The notes under the pieces are model-generated. The model was not told the DNA's origin and did no database searches. It saw nothing but the letters and a program-made list of their open reading frames with translations. A DNA stretch of 35,416 bases. It comes from an uncultured Pedobacter sp. (lineage in GTDB: Bacteria; Bacteroidota; Bacteroidia; Sphingobacteriales; Sphingobacteriaceae). The translations under genes and the position numbers were made by a program. How positions within the stretch are numbered: position 1 is the first letter of the stretch; every line of letters starts with the position of its first letter. Shown in pieces: positions 33,051 to 35,416 of this stretch. The stretch lies in NCBI GenBank assembly GCA_946478755.1, contig CAMLDJ010000026.1:1-35416 (forward strand), read 5' to 3'.

Positions 33051-33809
33051 TTATGAAAAATTTAATCCGCCATTGATATCAATGTTTGCCCCTGTAATGT
33101 AACTGGACTGGTCTGAGGCCAGGTAGATCACCAGGTCGGCCACCTCTTCAGCTGTTCCTTCTCTTTTCAATAAGGTAGCATTGGCTACGTTAACCCTCAC
33201 TTCCGGCTTGCTGAAGGTGTCGTGAAAAGTAGTGGCAATCATTCCTGGCAGCACCGCGTTTACACGGATATTTTTTGGGCCAAGCTCTTTGGCGAGTGCA
33301 CGGGTATAAGTCATGATGCCACCTTTTGCGGTTGCATAGGCACTTGCACCCGGACCGCCGCCATCTCTCCCCGCTAAGGAAGAAAGATTGACAATAGCTG
33401 CACCCGATTTCATATAAGGGATGCAAGCCTTTCCGGCCAGATATACACTTTTTAAGTTCAGATCCATCACCGCATCCCAGAATTCTTCGTCCAGTTCCAG
33501 GGTTGGTTTCCTCGCCACCATGCCACCCGCTACATTCACCAGGATGTGTATCTCCTCGCCAAATGTTTCCCTGGCCTTTGCTACAAGTGCCGTTACGTCG
33601 GCAGATTTGGTTACATCACCCTTCACAATGATTGCTTCACCGCCATTATCCTTTATGATTGTTAAGGTTTCTTCTGCATTGGCAACATTGCCGTGGTAAT
33701 TGATGACCACTTTAGCACCTTCCTGTGCCAGCTGAACTGAAACGGCTCTACCGATATCCCTTGACCCACCGGTTACAATTGCGACTTTATTTTTTAAACG
33801 CATATTCAA
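33051..33809 (-). CDS. SDR oxidoreductase, probable DEH reductase (252 aa)
   Basis: Short-chain dehydrogenase. Cofactor loop TGGSRDIGRA (13-22), where the usual second Gly of TGxxxGxG is Asp19's neighbourhood (Arg17-Asp18-Ile19-Gly20), then NVAGGM, catalytic Ser143/Ser144 (NLSSLAGRD), Tyr158 and Lys162 (SAYATAKGG), and the C-terminal ITGANIDINGGLNFS. In alginate catabolism this family reduces 4-deoxy-L-erythro-5-hexoseulose uronate (DEH) to 2-keto-3-deoxygluconate; the assignment rests on its position in the lyase locus, since the sequence alone gives only the family. GDV and an acidic or basic NADP selector are not decisive. Gap of 4 bases to the MFS gene. Confidence 0.9.
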   Translation of the reverse strand: MNMRLKNKVAIVTGGSRDIGRAVSVQLAQEGAKVVINYHGNVANAEETLTIIKDNGGEAIIVKGDVTKSADVTALVAKARETFGEEIHILVNVAGGMVARKPTLELDEEFWDAVMDLNLKSVYLAGKACIPYMKSGAAIVNLSSLAGRDGGGPGASAYATAKGGIMTYTRALAKELGPKNIRVNAVLPGMIATTFHDTFSKPEVRVNVANATLLKREGTAEEVADLVIYLASDQSSYITGANIDINGGLNFS

Positions 33810-33813
33810 ATGT

Positions 33814-35100
33814 TTATTGATTAATTACTTTTTTAGCTGTTATATATTTTATACATATCCATGTGATGGGTACCAGCACTGCTGCGAGTACAAAAAATGA
33901 AACGTAACTTGTTTTTGTGATAATGGGGACGGCCCAGGTGGTCAGCAGGGTACCTATTACTGCGGCTGTGCCACCCATTCCGGCTACCGTACCTACGTTT
34001 TTACCATTGAAATAATCGCTTGGCAGGGTTTGTATATTTCCGATAAGGAACTGAAAGCCAAACAGGGTAGTGCCAATCAGTACCATGGCCAGCGTTGGGG
34101 TGTCTTTTAAGCTGTCGAGGAAATAAACAATAGCAACCAATGAGACGAGCATCACTATGCAGCCCAGCGTGATGGAGTTTTTTCGTGCGCTTACAGCGTT
34201 GACCCCTCTTTTTACCTGCCAGGAAGAATGGTATCCGCCAACCAGGCTGCCTATGGCGGCAAAGAGGTAGGGTAGCCAGGTAAATGCGCCGATTTGCTTG
34301 ATGTCGAACAGGAACTGCTCCTTTAAAAAAGTGGGCAGCCAGGTTACAAAAAGCCACCATACCGGGTCGATAAAGAACCTGCCCATGATGATGCCCCAGG
34401 TATTCCTGAATTTCAGCAGTTCTTTCCAGCTCAGCACCGGTGCCACTTCAACAGAACTGCTGGCTTTCGGATCGGTATCGAGAATGTAATTGCGCTCTTT
34501 TTCTGTTAACCATGGGTGTTTTTCAGGTGCTGCTTTATTGATCATTAGCCATGGGATCACCCAGATCAGTCCCAATGCTGCAATGAGCACAAAGGTCACT
34601 TTCCAGCCAAACGCAATGTAAAGCAGTGCGATAATCGGTGCGGATACGACTGAACCCAATGATGCGCCTGCACCAAAAATTCCTTGTGCAATGGCTCTTT
34701 CTTTTGCAGGGAACCATTCGGCATTGCTTTTTGTAGCGCCGGGCCAGTTGCCTGCTTCAGAAAAGCCGAGCAGGAACCTGAAAATATTGAAAGACAGTAA
34801 AGTGCGGGCAAAAGCGTGCAGGGCAATGGAAACGCTCCAGCCGAGGATGGAGATGGTCATCCCCAACCGGGTACCCACAGCGTCCATTAGTTTGCCCGTA
34901 AAGGTTTGACCTAAAGCATAGGCGATCATAAAGAAAGTGGTGATCAGCGCCAGCGCACTTTTGTTGTCGGCATCTGCAATGCCAAATTCCTTATAAATGT
35001 AGGGCCACATGATGTTGATGGCACTACGGTCGATGTAGTTGATCACTGTTGCAAAAGCAATCAGCGCAATGATATACCACCTTAATCCCTTAACTTTCAT
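33814..35100 (-). CDS. MFS hexuronate-type transporter, ACS family (428 aa)
   Basis: Inner-membrane proton symporter like ExuT/GudP of the anion:cation symporter MFS group. Twelve helices are evident. The N-terminal IDRSAINIMWPYIYKEF is the family signature ('Y.DR..ls'), followed by FTGKLMDAVGTRLGM (the MFS motif A loop) and the AGNWPGATKSNAEWFPAKER segment, a strong mark of the hexuronate/gluconate branch. Likely substrate is the unsaturated monouronate DEH or uronic acids released from alginate (inference from the locus). Overlaps the upstream hydrolase stop by 4 bases (ATGA at 35097-35100). Confidence 0.9.
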   Translation of the reverse strand: MKVKGLRWYIIALIAFATVINYIDRSAINIMWPYIYKEFGIADADNKSALALITTFFMIAYALGQTFTGKLMDAVGTRLGMTISILGWSVSIALHAFARTLLSFNIFRFLLGFSEAGNWPGATKSNAEWFPAKERAIAQGIFGAGASLGSVVSAPIIALLYIAFGWKVTFVLIAALGLIWVIPWLMINKAAPEKHPWLTEKERNYILDTDPKASSSVEVAPVLSWKELLKFRNTWGIIMGRFFIDPVWWLFVTWLPTFLKEQFLFDIKQIGAFTWLPYLFAAIGSLVGGYHSSWQVKRGVNAVSARKNSITLGCIVMLVSLVAIVYFLDSLKDTPTLAMVLIGTTLFGFQFLIGNIQTLPSDYFNGKNVGTVAGMGGTAAVIGTLLTTWAVPIITKTSYVSFFVLAAVLVPITWICIKYITAKKVINQ

Positions 35101-35416
35101 AGACCAAGCTCTTTTAGAAAGTCCATAATTTTTGCGTTTACCGCACTATTCTCTTCGGCTGGGAATTTTCCATGCAAGCCACCTTTAACGGTGATGAATT
35201 CATTTTTTACACCCATTTCGTCCAGTTTAGCCTTGAGCGCAACCGATTGTTGGTAGGGCACAATAGGATCGGCATCGCCGTGTACAATGAAGACGGGTGG
35301 ACTCGTTTTTTTAACCTGGTAAAGTGGAGATACCGCCATGGCGAAGTCTTTGTTCTCAGCTTGATCACCCAGCCAGCTCGTCGCCGATTTGCTTGTTTTT
35401 ATTGGTCCGTAAGCCC
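35097..35416 (-). CDS. Alpha/beta hydrolase (esterase/lipase-like), partial at window edge
   Basis: Only the C-terminal end is present; the frame runs off the right edge of the window (the visible part begins AYGPIKTSKSATSWLG). It carries the acid and base of a catalytic triad: Asp in VFIVHGDADPIVPYQQS and His in KGGLHGKFP, typical of BD-FAE/dienelactone-hydrolase-like esterases. The nucleophile Gly-x-Ser-x-Gly must lie outside. It is the first visible gene of the alginate unit and is coupled by 4 bases to the MFS gene, so a role on an ester or acetylated uronate is plausible but unproven. Confidence 0.78.
   Translation of the reverse strand, partial: AYGPIKTSKSATSWLGDQAENKDFAMAVSPLYQVKKTSPPVFIVHGDADPIVPYQQSVALKAKLDEMGVKNEFITVKGGLHGKFPAEENSAVNAKIMDFLKELGL

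Noticed and set aside
1..35416. tRNA, rRNA or CRISPR array
   Set aside because: No clover-leaf candidate, no conserved rRNA segment and no regularly spaced repeats were seen while reading both strands.

Overview
This window most likely comes from a Bacteroidota chromosome, probably a Sphingobacteriaceae/Pedobacter-like soil or freshwater bacterium. The evidence is a SusC/SusD pair, SusE-like and SusD lipoproteins, TAnnTTTG-type -7 boxes, TTG/GTG starts in AT-rich DNA, and proteins typical of that group. I saw no rRNA, tRNA or CRISPR array.

Positions 1-3270 are an accessory, decaying region. It has two unrecognised + genes (216-404, 461-949) and an intact acidic unknown + gene (1675-2169). 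Around them on the - strand lie fragments: a serine recombinase C-terminus (1234-1648), a recombinase N-terminus (2915-3115), the start of an 'ITPIG' nucleotide-hydrolase/TIR-like gene (2168-2301), and a 36-residue one-helix membrane peptide (2332-2442). These look like the remains of a mobile or defence island.

Positions 3273-9664 hold an aldo/keto reductase, the mismatch glycosylase mug, and a - strand cluster reading AraC regulator, TolC-like channel, EmrA-like fusion protein, EmrB-like 14-TM pump: a complete tripartite drug-efflux set.

Positions 9665-16177 are a patchwork. The most unusual gene is a 407-residue protein joining a sigma-70 region 4-like helix-turn-helix to a TnsA-like PD-(D/E)XK nuclease (10019-11242), with no transposase beside it. 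Nearby are an NTF2-like protein, an AlkD-type alkylation repair protein, a luciferase-like flavin oxidoreductase, a secreted chorismate mutase and a secreted SASA/CE6-type esterase. Gaps between genes contain readable remnants of Fic, DinB-like and glycoside hydrolase genes.

Positions 16178-23593 are ordinary chromosomal genes: a UbiG-like methyltransferase, a secreted unknown protein, a cold-shock protein (with a shared terminator), a dicarboxylate/amino-acid symporter divergent from a hybrid histidine kinase, a RibD/DHFR-like reductase, an FKBP-like lipoprotein and a small unknown.

Positions 23590-35416 are an alginate utilisation locus, all on the - strand, in transcription order: alpha/beta hydrolase (cut by the window edge), hexuronate-type MFS transporter, SDR (probable DEH reductase), SusC, SusD, SusE-like lipoprotein, PL6 lyase, PL7 lyase. 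Extracellular lyases would cut alginate, SusC/D/E would bind and import oligomers, and the MFS and SDR would move and reduce the unsaturated uronate (DEH). Two strong imperfect hairpins sit inside this unit, before susC and between susD and susE, and may set relative expression. The known-function system is the alginate locus. The best candidates for something undescribed are the sigma4-TnsA fusion and the ITPIG/small-membrane-peptide remnant.
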